Positions 1 to 8,223 of a stretch of 64,000 nt of DNA are shown here, one piece after another. The number at the start of each line of letters is the position of its first letter. Positions within the stretch are counted from its first letter, which is position 1. This DNA comes from Pelagibacterium montanilacus (lineage in GTDB: Bacteria; Pseudomonadota; Alphaproteobacteria; Rhizobiales; Devosiaceae), in the NCBI RefSeq assembly GCF_003992665.1, contig NZ_RZMX01000032.1, positions 1-64,000 on the forward strand, written 5' to 3'. The notes beneath the pieces are model-generated. The model was not told the DNA's origin, did not search any database, and saw only the letters and a program-made list of their open reading frames with translations. A program made the translations under genes and the position numbers.

Positions 1-643
1 CCATCTTTCGCGCGCGGTCACCATCGCGGAGCGGCTCGGCTCCTCGCACGGGCGGGTCAGCTTCGAAACGCTGGAGGCCCTGGGAGAGGCGGCGATCTTT
101 CTCGATGGAGGCGGCCGGGTGATCGAGATGACCGGGCGCGCCGAGGCGCTTATGGGATCTGGCCTCTCGGTGCTCGATCGCCGGCTGGTCGCCACCCGGC
201 CACAGATCCAAACCGCTCTCACCGAACTGATTGCCCGGGCTCTGGCCGAAGGCCCGCAGTCGGGCGCACCGCTCCGCATTCCGCGCAAGGGCAAGCGGCC
301 CCTGCTCGTCGATATGCTGCCCGTGCCCGGCGAGTTCGATCGCCCGCTTCTGTTCGCCCGGCTGATCGTGCTGGTCATCGATCTCGACGACAGGCCGCTG
401 CCGGCCCGCGATGTGCTCGCGGCAATATTCGGCCTGAGCCCGCGCGAGGCTCAACTGGGCCTCGATCTGGCCTCGGGCATGACCCTTACGGAATCGGCAG
501 AGCGGCACGGGGTCTCGAGCGAGACCGTGCGCACCCAGCTCAAGGCCCTGTTCTACAAGACCGGCACCCACCGCCAGAGCGAGTTGATCTCGCTTCTGCA
601 CACCGTCGCCCGGCGCTACCGGTCGCAACCACGCCGGAGATGA
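1..643 (+). CDS. LuxR-type HTH transcriptional regulator, 3' part (5' end outside window)
   Basis: The reading frame is open from base 2 to the TGA at 641-643, so only the last 213 residues are visible and the true start lies upstream of the window. The C-terminal 65 residues form a LuxR/FixJ-type helix-turn-helix: an LSPREAQLGLDLASG opening helix, then TLTESAERHGVSSETVRTQL as the recognition region, then a KTGTHRQSELISLL tail. The segment before it (AAIFLDGGGRVIEMTGRAEAL) resembles a PAS-like sensory fold, which would make this a ligand- or signal-sensing regulator. I cannot name its target. The helix-turn-helix call is firm; the sensor domain is a guess. Confidence 0.8.
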   Translation, partial: HLSRAVTIAERLGSSHGRVSFETLEALGEAAIFLDGGGRVIEMTGRAEALMGSGLSVLDRRLVATRPQIQTALTELIARALAEGPQSGAPLRIPRKGKRPLLVDMLPVPGEFDRPLLFARLIVLVIDLDDRPLPARDVLAAIFGLSPREAQLGLDLASGMTLTESAERHGVSSETVRTQLKALFYKTGTHRQSELISLLHTVARRYRSQPRRR

Positions 644-671
644 AGGCGCACAGGCGGCGGCGCGGACGCCC

Positions 672-1910
672 CTATCGCGGCCGTGCCACCTCGGGCACAT
701 AATTGGTCAGGTCGTGATCGGCGATCTCGATCACCTGCCCGAGTTCGGCCGATTTGTAGAGCGCCATGAGCATTTCGACCACCGCGACCCCGTCATGGAA
801 GGTCTCCATCGGCGCTTCGCCGCGCCGGAAAGCCTCGATCATGTGCCGGTTGGCATCGGTGTAGCCGTAAATCCCCGCCTCGTCCTCGAGCACGGGCATC
901 AGGCCCTGTTCGGCATTCTGCTTTTCCACGAGGTCCTCGCCCTCGTCCCCGCTGACCTGCCGGGACAAAAAGACCTTGAGCCCGGTGTTGAGCGTGGAAT
1001 ATTCCATCGCGTACTCAGGACCCAGCAGTTCGAGAACGATCCGCAGGCCCGGGCCCACATAGGCCCAGGACGTGGTCGCCTCCACGATCACCTCGCGCCC
1101 GTCCTCGTCGATGAAGGTCAGGAGCCCGCGCGCGAAGTCCTCGGCGGGCCGGCGGGTGTAATCCACACCCATCCGGGCCTTGAGATCGGCCGCGTAGCGC
1201 GGCTGGCTCCATTTGAGCGTCGCAACGCTCGCGGACGCGCTCTTGAAGGTGAGGGTCGAGCGCTCTGCGCCCGGCGCAGTCAGCATGAACCGGCCCACCT
1301 CCACCGAATGGCACATCATGTCGAGCAGCACGCCCCCGCCCTGCATTTCCCCCTGCCAGAACCACGGCTCGTGCGGGCCCGAATGCTCCTCGGCCGCGCG
1401 GGCGAGATAGGGCCGCCCGGCATTGGGCGCGGCCCGGCGCCAGACGATCTCCTTGCCACGCTGGACTGCGGTGGCGAAAAGCTGGTTCTCGAGATAGCCG
1501 TGCAAGAGCCCCGCCTCCTCGACAAGGGCCAGCATTTTGCGCGCATCGGCCAGCGTGCGGGCCAGCGGCTTTTCGCACGCCACCGCCCCGATCCCGGAGC
1601 GGCCCGCCTTCACTTCCGTGGTGATGGTCTCCATGACCGCGAGCCGCGTGTGGTTGGGCGAGAGAATCCAGACCGCGTCGAGCCTTGGATTGGCCAGGAG
1701 CGCCTCGAGGCTGTCATGGGCCGTGCAGTCCCCCAGGTCGAGTACGGCCACCGCCTCGGCGAACGCCTCGCGCTTGGCGGGGGTGGGGCTGTAGACGCCC
1801 ACGACCTCCACATTGCGCACCCCGGTCAGCGACCGAAGATGGAAATGGGCAATAAAGCCCGACCCGATAAAGCCGATCCTGAGGGGCCGGCGCTCGCTGG
1901 CGATTGTCAT
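672..1910 (-). CDS. Gfo/Idh/MocA-family NAD(P)-dependent oxidoreductase
   Basis: A 412-residue protein with an N-terminal Rossmann dinucleotide-binding fold (RIGFIGSGFIAHFH, residues 11-24), the family EKP motif at 113-115, and the catalytic-domain signature GGGVLLDMMCHSVE (191-204) carrying the conserved Asp197 and His201. Members oxidise or reduce sugars, inositols and related cyclitols with NAD(P). It is the last gene of a minus-strand run that begins with the ROK regulator at 8005, and lies 40 bases after the TauE/SafE gene. Its substrate is probably whatever the cluster imports, possibly an amino-sugar derivative, but the sequence does not show which. Confidence 0.85.
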   Translation of the reverse strand: MTIASERRPLRIGFIGSGFIAHFHLRSLTGVRNVEVVGVYSPTPAKREAFAEAVAVLDLGDCTAHDSLEALLANPRLDAVWILSPNHTRLAVMETITTEVKAGRSGIGAVACEKPLARTLADARKMLALVEEAGLLHGYLENQLFATAVQRGKEIVWRRAAPNAGRPYLARAAEEHSGPHEPWFWQGEMQGGGVLLDMMCHSVEVGRFMLTAPGAERSTLTFKSASASVATLKWSQPRYAADLKARMGVDYTRRPAEDFARGLLTFIDEDGREVIVEATTSWAYVGPGLRIVLELLGPEYAMEYSTLNTGLKVFLSRQVSGDEGEDLVEKQNAEQGLMPVLEDEAGIYGYTDANRHMIEAFRRGEAPMETFHDGVAVVEMLMALYKSAELGQVIEIADHDLTNYVPEVARPR

Positions 1911-1950
1911 CCTCGTTGCACTCCCTGTTGCCCTCCCCGCGCAACGGCTC

Positions 1951-2784
1951 CTAGAGGTGCTGCCAGACGTCGACGAACATCCTGATCGAGGTGACGAGCA
2001 GGAAGGCCGAGAACGCGTAGCTCAGGATGTTGCGCGGAATCATGTGTGCGACCTTGGCCCCGAACGGCGCGACCAGCATGGTCAGCGGCGCGAGCGCGGC
2101 GAGCGCTATGAAGTTGACGTATCCCACCGACCCCGCAGGCAGATTGGCCTCGCCCAGCCCCGCCAGCATGTAGCCGATCGTTCCGGGGATGGCGATGATG
2201 AAGCCGATGGCCGAAGCGGTGCCCACAGCACGCCTGATATCGAATCCGAACGCGGTCAGGATCGGCACGCTCAGGGTGCCCCCGCCAATGCCCATCATGG
2301 CCGAGATCGACCCCACGACGAAGCCGCAGAACGCCTTGACCGGACCGTTGGGGAAGCCATCGCGCAGCGCCGAGGCGTTGGCGCGCAGCGTCATGTTGAT
2401 CGCCACCAGCAGCGCGACGACGGCAAAGACCAGGGTCAGCACCATGCCGCTCACATAGCCGCCGGTCGCCGTGCCCGCGACCACGCCGATAAAGATCGGT
2501 ATGCCCCAGGTCTTTAGAAGCGAGAAATCCACCGCGTCCTTGCGGTAATGGCTGCGGGCCGAGGAGAGAGACGTGAAAAGGATCGTTGCAAGGGATGTCG
2601 CCACCGCGAGCTTCATGCGGATGTCGTCATCGACCCCCATGCCGCCGAGCACGAAATAGAGCACGGGCACGATGACGATGCCGCCCCCCACGCCCAAAAG
2701 GCCGGCAACAAACCCACCCAGAAGTCCGGCGAACACCATCGCTGAAATCCAGATGGCATAATCGGTCATAAGTTCGGAACCCAA
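1951..2784 (-). CDS. TauE/SafE-family sulfite/anion exporter
   Basis: This 277-residue integral membrane protein has about eight hydrophobic segments and the internal duplication typical of the family: GFVAGLLGVGGGIVIVP near the N-terminus and GSISAMMGIGGGTLSVP in the second half. Relatives export sulfite, sulfoacetate or other small anions. The start is a TTG at 2784, because AGGAGG sits seven bases before it; the in-frame ATG at 2769 is about 20 bases from any Shine-Dalgarno sequence. The gene begins 17 bases after the peptide-transport ATPase gene and is probably co-transcribed. The transported anion is unknown. Confidence 0.85.
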   Translation of the reverse strand: MGSELMTDYAIWISAMVFAGLLGGFVAGLLGVGGGIVIVPVLYFVLGGMGVDDDIRMKLAVATSLATILFTSLSSARSHYRKDAVDFSLLKTWGIPIFIGVVAGTATGGYVSGMVLTLVFAVVALLVAINMTLRANASALRDGFPNGPVKAFCGFVVGSISAMMGIGGGTLSVPILTAFGFDIRRAVGTASAIGFIIAIPGTIGYMLAGLGEANLPAGSVGYVNFIALAALAPLTMLVAPFGAKVAHMIPRNILSYAFSAFLLVTSIRMFVDVWQHL

Positions 2785-2801
2785 TTGATCCTCCTCAACA
2801 C

Positions 2802-4439
2802 TCAGGTTTTGCTGCGCGAACCGGGAATCGCTGCGAGCAGCTTGCTGGTATACTCCTGAGAGGGATTTAGAAAGATGTCCCGAACCGGTCCCATCTCCAC
2901 GATCTCTCCACGATGCATGACCGCCATCCGGTCGGCGATCTGTGCGGCCACGTGCAGATCATGGGTGATAAAGAGCATGGCGAGATCGAGCCTCTTGCGC
3001 AGATCGTCGAGCAATTTTAGCACCTGGGCCTGAACCGTCACGTCGAGCGCGGAGACCGCCTCGTCGGCCACCAGCACGTCCGGGTCGAGCGCCAGGGCCC
3101 GTGCGACCCCGATGCGCTGGCGCTGGCCGCCGGAAAATTCATGGGGCAGCCGCTCGGCGGCCCGGGCATCGAGCCCCACCATTTCGAGCAGTTCTCGCGC
3201 GCGCGCGAGTGCCTTGTCGCGGGGCACGCCGCGCGCGATGGGGCCGTCGGCAATCGTCAGCCCCACCTTGCGGCGGGGATTGAGCGAGGCGAAGGGGTCC
3301 TGGAACACCATCTGGATGCGGCTGCGCCTGTCGCGCAACTGCTCGCCGCGCATGGCGCCGAAATCCTCGTCACCGAGATAGATCCTGCCCGCATCGGGGG
3401 TCTCGATCCGGGTGACCAGCTTGGCGACCGTGGATTTGCCAGATCCCGATTCCCCGACCAGCGCGAGGGTCTCGCCCTTGCGGATCTCGAAGCTGACCTT
3501 TTTGACCGCATGGACCGTGCGCACCGCACCGAAAAGCCCTGCCTTGGAGCGATAGGATTTTTCCAGATCGACCACCCTGCAGGCGATCTCGGCCCCGGCG
3601 CGCGAGGGACGCTCCTGGGGCGTGCCCTTGGGCACGGCAGCCAGCAGCGCCTTGGTATAGGGATGGGTCGGCGCGTCGAGCACCTCGCGGGCCGTGCCCT
3701 TTTCGACCACGATGCCCTTTTCGAGCACCAGAACCTTGTCGGCGATGTCGGCGACCACGCCGAAATCATGGGTAATGAAGATCACCGCCATGCCGCGCCG
3801 GCGCTGGATGTCGGCGATGAGCTTGAGAATCTGGGCCTGGGTGGTGACGTCGAGCGCCGTCGTCGGCTCGTCGGCGATCAGCAGTGCGGGCTCGAGCGCC
3901 AATGCCATGGCGATCATGGCGCGCTGGCGCTGTCCGCCCGAGAGCTGGTGGGGGTAGGCCTTGATGATGCGCTCGGGGTCGGGAAGCTGGACCTCGCGGG
4001 CCAGCTCCAGCGCCTTTTGCCGCCTTTCGGCGGGGGTCAGCAGCCCGTGGGCCTCGAAGACCTCGGTGATCTGGTCGATGATGCGCATGGCCGGATTGAG
4101 CGCGGTCATGGGCTCCTGGAAGATCATGCCGATCCGGCGCCCCCGCAGGGTCCGCAGCTTGGCCTTGTCGGTCTTGATCAGGTCCAGATCGTCAAACAGC
4201 GCCTCGCCGCGCTCGATGCGGATGGCGCGCGGCAAGAGACCCATCAGCGTCTGGGCGCACAGCGACTTGCCGGACCCCGATTCCCCAACGATGCACAGGA
4301 TCTCTCCCGCTTCCAGATCGAAGCTGAGATCGGCCAGCGCGTATTCGCGGTCCGCGCCCAGTGGCAGGCGCAGGGCGAGGTGGCGCAGCGATACCGCGGG
4401 GTGCGCGGTGGGCGGCGTTGCGACGGTCTCGAGGCTCAT
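2802..4439 (-). CDS. Dipeptide/oligopeptide ABC transporter, fused tandem ATPase (DppD-DppF type)
   Basis: One 545-residue chain carries two complete ABC ATPase domains, replacing the separate DppD and DppF subunits. Domain 1 has Walker A GESGSGKS (52-59), signature LSGGQRQR (167-174) and Walker B LLIADEP. Domain 2 has Walker A GESGSGKST (about 329-337), FSGGQRQR and VLVADEAVSALD, where the usual DEP is DEA but the catalytic Glu is kept. It powers import by the binding protein and permeases encoded divergently at 8224-11634. The ATG at 4439 is chosen because it follows the upstream stop codon by two bases (TGA-TC-ATG), so translation is probably coupled. A longer in-frame extension to 4490 would run into that gene. 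Confidence 0.93.
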   Translation of the reverse strand: MSLETVATPPTAHPAVSLRHLALRLPLGADREYALADLSFDLEAGEILCIVGESGSGKSLCAQTLMGLLPRAIRIERGEALFDDLDLIKTDKAKLRTLRGRRIGMIFQEPMTALNPAMRIIDQITEVFEAHGLLTPAERRQKALELAREVQLPDPERIIKAYPHQLSGGQRQRAMIAMALALEPALLIADEPTTALDVTTQAQILKLIADIQRRRGMAVIFITHDFGVVADIADKVLVLEKGIVVEKGTAREVLDAPTHPYTKALLAAVPKGTPQERPSRAGAEIACRVVDLEKSYRSKAGLFGAVRTVHAVKKVSFEIRKGETLALVGESGSGKSTVAKLVTRIETPDAGRIYLGDEDFGAMRGEQLRDRRSRIQMVFQDPFASLNPRRKVGLTIADGPIARGVPRDKALARARELLEMVGLDARAAERLPHEFSGGQRQRIGVARALALDPDVLVADEAVSALDVTVQAQVLKLLDDLRKRLDLAMLFITHDLHVAAQIADRMAVMHRGEIVEMGPVRDIFLNPSQEYTSKLLAAIPGSRSKT

Positions 4440-4441
4440 GA

Positions 4442-6031
4442 TCAATATCCCAGGGCTATGCCGTCCTTGCGGTGATCCGATGCACCCCACAGGACGCCCT
4501 TTTCGCGATCGATCAGGATCGCCTGGCAGCTTCCTATGGGTTCGTCGGCAATGCGCGTGGTGTGCCCGCGCGCCTCCAGATCAGCGCGCACGGCATTGCT
4601 GATCGTGGTTTCGAGGTCGAGCGCGCCATTGGTAAAGAAGCTGCGCGGCTGATCGGACGCGGACTGGATGTCGTGGCCGCGATCGAAGATCTGACTCATC
4701 ATGTGGGCGTGACCGGTGGCCTGATACTGCCCGCCCATCACCCCCAGCGTCATCAGCGGCTGGCCGTCCCTCGAGACGACGGCGGGGATGATGGTGTGGA
4801 ACGGGCGCTTGTTGGGCGCGAGCACATTGGGGTGGCCCTTGGCGAGGGTAAACCCGGCGCCCCGGTTCTGGAGCAGCACGCCCGCGCCGGGCGCATAAAT
4901 GCCACTCCCGAAGGCGAAGAACACCGAATTGATGAGCGAGATCGCGTTCCCGTCCCGGTCCACGACGCAGAGATAGACCGTGTCGCGGTGCACGGGGATG
5001 TCAAAATCGGCGGGCGCGGCGGCCTTGTCGAGCGAGATCCCGGCCCGCAGCCGGTCGATATGGGCATCGGAGAGAATGTCGGCGACGCTGGCGGTCATCG
5101 TCTCGGGGTCCGAGATCAAGGCGTCCCGCTGGCGATAGGCGGCCTTGGTCGCTTCGGCCAGAAGATGAATCCGATCCGCTTCGGAAAGGCCGTTGCCCCC
5201 GAGGTCGAACCCTTCGAGCAGCCGGGCTATGATCAGCGCGGCGAGGCCCTGCCCGTTGGGCGGGCATTCGTTGAGCGTCACACCGCGATAGCCGGCCGAG
5301 ATCGGATCGGCGACCAGCCCCTTGTGGGCGGCAAAATCGTCGGTCGTGTGCACACCGCCGAGCGCGCGCAGCGTTGCTGCCATATCCTCGGCCGCTTCGC
5401 CCTCGTAGAACGCGGATCGCCCCTTTGCCGCTATGGCGCGCAAGGTCCGCGCCAGCGCGGGATTGGCGATCCGCTCCCCGGTCCGGGGCGCGCGGCCATT
5501 GGGCAGGAACTGGGCTCTCGCCGGCTCGTGCCAGCCGATCCGGTCGGCATAGCGCGCCCAGTCATGGGCGACGCGCGGCGTGATCAGGAACCCTTCCTCG
5601 GCAGACCGGATGGCCGGAGCGAGGATCTGGTCGAGGCCCAGCCGCCCATGGGCGGCGTTGAGGGCGCACCACGCATCGACGGCGCCGGGAATGGTCACCG
5701 CCTCGGGCGACATGTTCTCGATTGCGCTCCAGCCTTTGGCCCGCAGCGCCTCGGCGTCGATGCCAGCGGGCGAGCGGCCCGAGCCGTTGTATGCGGTCAT
5801 CTTGCCATTGGCCGGCGCATAAAGGGCAAAGCAGTCGCCCCCGATCCCGGTCATGTGCGGATCGATCACGCACTGGACGGCCACCGCGGCGATGGCGCCA
5901 TCGACCGCATTGCCGCCGGCGCGCAGGATATCGAGCGCAGCGAGCGTGGCGAGCGGGTGGGAGGTGGCCGCCATTGCGTTCTCGGCAAGGGCGACCGATT
6001 TCCCCGGCACCATGAAGTCGCGTTCAGCCAT
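4442..6031 (-). CDS. Gamma-glutamyltransferase-family Ntn hydrolase
   Basis: A 529-residue gamma-glutamyltranspeptidase homologue. The autoprocessing site is HRDTVYLCVVD: Thr351 aligns with the N-terminal nucleophile of the small subunit in known enzymes (TTHYSVVD in E. coli), so self-cleavage should occur after Asp350. The large-subunit motif MTGIGGDCFALY and the small-subunit GVMGGQYQATGH support the family. There is no signal peptide, so it would act in the cytoplasm, unlike periplasmic GGT. It overlaps the NagB-like gene by eight bases and is followed at once by the peptide-transport ATPase. Likely substrates are imported gamma-glutamyl or iso-Glu-linked compounds; the exact bond is unknown. 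Confidence 0.88.
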   Translation of the reverse strand: MAERDFMVPGKSVALAENAMAATSHPLATLAALDILRAGGNAVDGAIAAVAVQCVIDPHMTGIGGDCFALYAPANGKMTAYNGSGRSPAGIDAEALRAKGWSAIENMSPEAVTIPGAVDAWCALNAAHGRLGLDQILAPAIRSAEEGFLITPRVAHDWARYADRIGWHEPARAQFLPNGRAPRTGERIANPALARTLRAIAAKGRSAFYEGEAAEDMAATLRALGGVHTTDDFAAHKGLVADPISAGYRGVTLNECPPNGQGLAALIIARLLEGFDLGGNGLSEADRIHLLAEATKAAYRQRDALISDPETMTASVADILSDAHIDRLRAGISLDKAAAPADFDIPVHRDTVYLCVVDRDGNAISLINSVFFAFGSGIYAPGAGVLLQNRGAGFTLAKGHPNVLAPNKRPFHTIIPAVVSRDGQPLMTLGVMGGQYQATGHAHMMSQIFDRGHDIQSASDQPRSFFTNGALDLETTISNAVRADLEARGHTTRIADEPIGSCQAILIDREKGVLWGASDHRKDGIALGY

Positions 6032-6800
6032 GTCTTTTCTCCATCTCGGTGGGAGGCGTGAGCGTGTGTGCCGCCTCGGGATCGCACACGATAGTCACAT
6101 CCGGGTGCAGGCGAAGGAAAGAGGCAGGATTGTGCTTGCCCACGGCGCCTTCGAGCGCGTCGGCGAGGGCTTCCGCCTTGGCCGCGCCCGTGGCCAGCAG
6201 CACGATGCGGCGCGCCTTCATAATAGTGGCGATGCCCATGGTGATCGCCCTGTCGGGCACGGGCAGGCCATCGGGAAAGTCCGGTGCGTTCGCCTTGCGG
6301 GTTTCTTGCGCGAGATCGACGATCCGGGTCCGGGTATCCCGGTCCGAGCCGGGCTCGTTGAACCCGATATGGCCGTTGCGGCCGATCCCGAGCAATTGCA
6401 GGTCGATCCCGCCTGCCGCCGCAATCGCATCCTCATAGGCCCGGGCGCCGTCAGGGGCGTTGCCGTCGGGCAGATGGGCGCGCGCGGGGTCGATATCGAC
6501 CGCCCCGAAAAGGTGCCGGTCCATATAGGCGGCAAAGCTCGCCGGATGCTCTGCGGGCAGGCCGCAATATTCGTCGAGATTGAAGCTCTGTGCGCGGGCG
6601 AAACTCACATCCCCGCGTTCACAGCGGCGCACCAATTCCTCATAGACCCCGATCATCGAGCGGCCGGTGGCCAGACCGAGCACCGCGTTGGGCCCGGCGA
6701 CGAGAAGCTGGGCAATCAGGCTCGCCGCTTCCTGTTCGGCGGCGGCGACCGAAGGCTTGACCAGAACGGCGTGACGCCGCGCGGGCAGAGCTGGACTCAT
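6024..6800 (-). CDS. nagB: Glucosamine-6-phosphate deaminase-type isomerase
   Basis: A 258-residue protein of NagB size. It shows SFNLDEY (72-78, general-base Asp76) and LGIGRNGHIGFNEPGS (137-152) with the catalytic His144 and Glu149. The Asn before GH is the Bacillus-type variant. NagB converts glucosamine-6-phosphate to fructose-6-phosphate and ammonia in the cytoplasm. The ATG at 6800 forms an ATGA overlap with the ROK gene; the open frame upstream is inside that gene and is rejected. No nagA deacetylase is present in the window, so the sugar may arrive unacetylated or be freed by a neighbour. SIS-like or other NagB paralogue activity is possible. Confidence 0.85.
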   Translation of the reverse strand: MSPALPARRHAVLVKPSVAAAEQEAASLIAQLLVAGPNAVLGLATGRSMIGVYEELVRRCERGDVSFARAQSFNLDEYCGLPAEHPASFAAYMDRHLFGAVDIDPARAHLPDGNAPDGARAYEDAIAAAGGIDLQLLGIGRNGHIGFNEPGSDRDTRTRIVDLAQETRKANAPDFPDGLPVPDRAITMGIATIMKARRIVLLATGAAKAEALADALEGAVGKHNPASFLRLHPDVTIVCDPEAAHTLTPPTEMEKRHG

Positions 6801-8005
6801 GGGTGCACCTCGAAGGGCTTGGCGCGCGGCATGGGAATGTCGAGCCCCGGGGTCTGGAACAGGCTGTCGCGCAACAGATCGAGGCTGTTGGCGATGGTGC
6901 CGTAAAGCCCAGCCCGGCTGCCAAGCTTGCTGACCGTACACTGGGGCGGGCTGGGCATGCACAGGGGAAGATGGACTTCCATGCGCTCGAGCAGTTCGCG
7001 GCGCGCGCCCACAGATCCCCCCAGCACCACGCGCTCGGGATCGAGGACAGCCGAGACGGCCAGCACCGCCTGGGCGAGGATGCGCGCAATCGCGTCGACG
7101 GTCGCCGCGGCGATGGTATCGCCGTCTCCGATCCGGTCGATGATCTCGCGCACGGTGAGGCCGGACCGGCCGCCGCTGCCCTCGTAGCGCTCGCGGATGG
7201 CGGCCGATCCCAGCGCCGTCTCGAGCCCGCCCGAGCGGAAGGTGCGCCCGTCATAGGGGTCCGCCCCGATCGGCAGCGTCGCGATCTCTCCGGCTGCCCC
7301 ATGGGCGCCGCTGAGCACGCGGCGCTCGTTGATGATGCCCATGCCTATTCCCGTACCCAGCGCGATGAAGACGAAATCGTCGACGTTCCGCCCCTCGCCC
7401 ATCCATTGCTCGCCCTTGGCGGCCATATTGACGTCATTGCCCACATGGACGTCGAAATCCACCCTTTCGCGCAGGTCTTCGACGAATGGCGTACCCTCGA
7501 GCCCGGTGATGTTGGGCACCATGAACAGCTTTCCGGTGCGCGCGTTGTACGCCCCGGGAATGCCGATGGTGCCCACCAGAACCCGCTCGAGCGGCTGGGA
7601 GGCCCTGTGGGCGAGCTCGGCGCTCATGCGGGCGAGCTGGTCCACCACGTATTGCCCGCCCCGGGGATCGGTGGGCTCGACCGTTTCGGTGAGGATGATC
7701 CCGTGCATGTCGGCCAGCGCCGCCTGCACCTTGGTGCCGCCCACATCCGCGCCGAAAACCAGCGCACGGTCGACGCAGACCTCATAGGTGGCGGCACTTC
7801 GGCCAACGGCCCCCTGGGTGCGGCCGCTCCTGCGCACCCAGCCACCTTCCTCAAGTTCGCGGAACACTTCGGACATGGTCTGTTTCGAAACGCCGGTCAG
7901 CCGCGCCAGCTCCGCCCGGCTCACCGCCTCGCGTTCGAGCAGCACCCGCATCACGGTCCGCAGGGTCATCTGCCGTGTCGAGGCCATAGCGGCGAGCGTT
8001 GTCAT
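6797..8005 (-). CDS. ROK-family transcriptional regulator (NagC/XylR type)
   Basis: A 402-residue protein with an N-terminal winged helix (VSRAELARLTGVSKQTMSEVFRELEEGGWV, about residues 28-57), followed by a ROK sugar-kinase-like domain that begins with the phosphate loop GADVGGTKVQAAL. The usual zinc motif CxCGxxGCxE is absent: after GAHGAAGE the chain reads DPYDGRTFRSGGLE with no cysteines, so the sensor is probably not a zinc-dependent kinase. It starts the minus-strand operon and faces the binding-protein gene across 218 bases. It is therefore the likely regulator of both arms, with an amino sugar or sugar phosphate as inducer by analogy with NagC. Confidence 0.88.
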   Translation of the reverse strand: MTTLAAMASTRQMTLRTVMRVLLEREAVSRAELARLTGVSKQTMSEVFRELEEGGWVRRSGRTQGAVGRSAATYEVCVDRALVFGADVGGTKVQAALADMHGIILTETVEPTDPRGGQYVVDQLARMSAELAHRASQPLERVLVGTIGIPGAYNARTGKLFMVPNITGLEGTPFVEDLRERVDFDVHVGNDVNMAAKGEQWMGEGRNVDDFVFIALGTGIGMGIINERRVLSGAHGAAGEIATLPIGADPYDGRTFRSGGLETALGSAAIRERYEGSGGRSGLTVREIIDRIGDGDTIAAATVDAIARILAQAVLAVSAVLDPERVVLGGSVGARRELLERMEVHLPLCMPSPPQCTVSKLGSRAGLYGTIANSLDLLRDSLFQTPGLDIPMPRAKPFEVHP

Positions 8006-8223
8006 GAGCGGCGCTCCTATTCGTCCAGTTACCGAACAAATGAGCGGAGATATCGGACCCAGTCAAGACCGATCACCTTAATTTCCCGCTGGGAAGCGCC
8101 GTTATGCGCGTTCGGACATTTTAATTGGTTCGCCAACTTTACAAATGCGTGACGGTGTGGTTCGCTTTCGATCAGGCGATAAGGGAGCGCGTGGGGCGCT
8201 CGCAGCCACAAAGGGGAACGAAG
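8006..8223. promoter_or_regulatory. Divergent promoter region of the ROK/NagB and Dpp-type operons
   Basis: This 218-base gap separates two divergent operons and is visibly AT-richer than its surroundings around 8085-8150. A short inverted repeat, TTCG-N9-CGAA, lies at 8020-8036 beside the ROK start. GTTCGG also occurs at about 8109. These are possible ROK operator elements, but the match to a known operator is weak. A good ribosome site (AAAGGGGAA, 8211-8219) precedes the binding-protein ATG. Confidence 0.35.

Noticed and set aside
4979-4981. Suspected loss of the catalytic Thr in the GGT-family protein (DTVYL instead of TTHY)
   Set aside because: The nucleophile is the first Thr of the E. 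coli TTHYSVVD, which aligns with Thr351 here; the residue is present.
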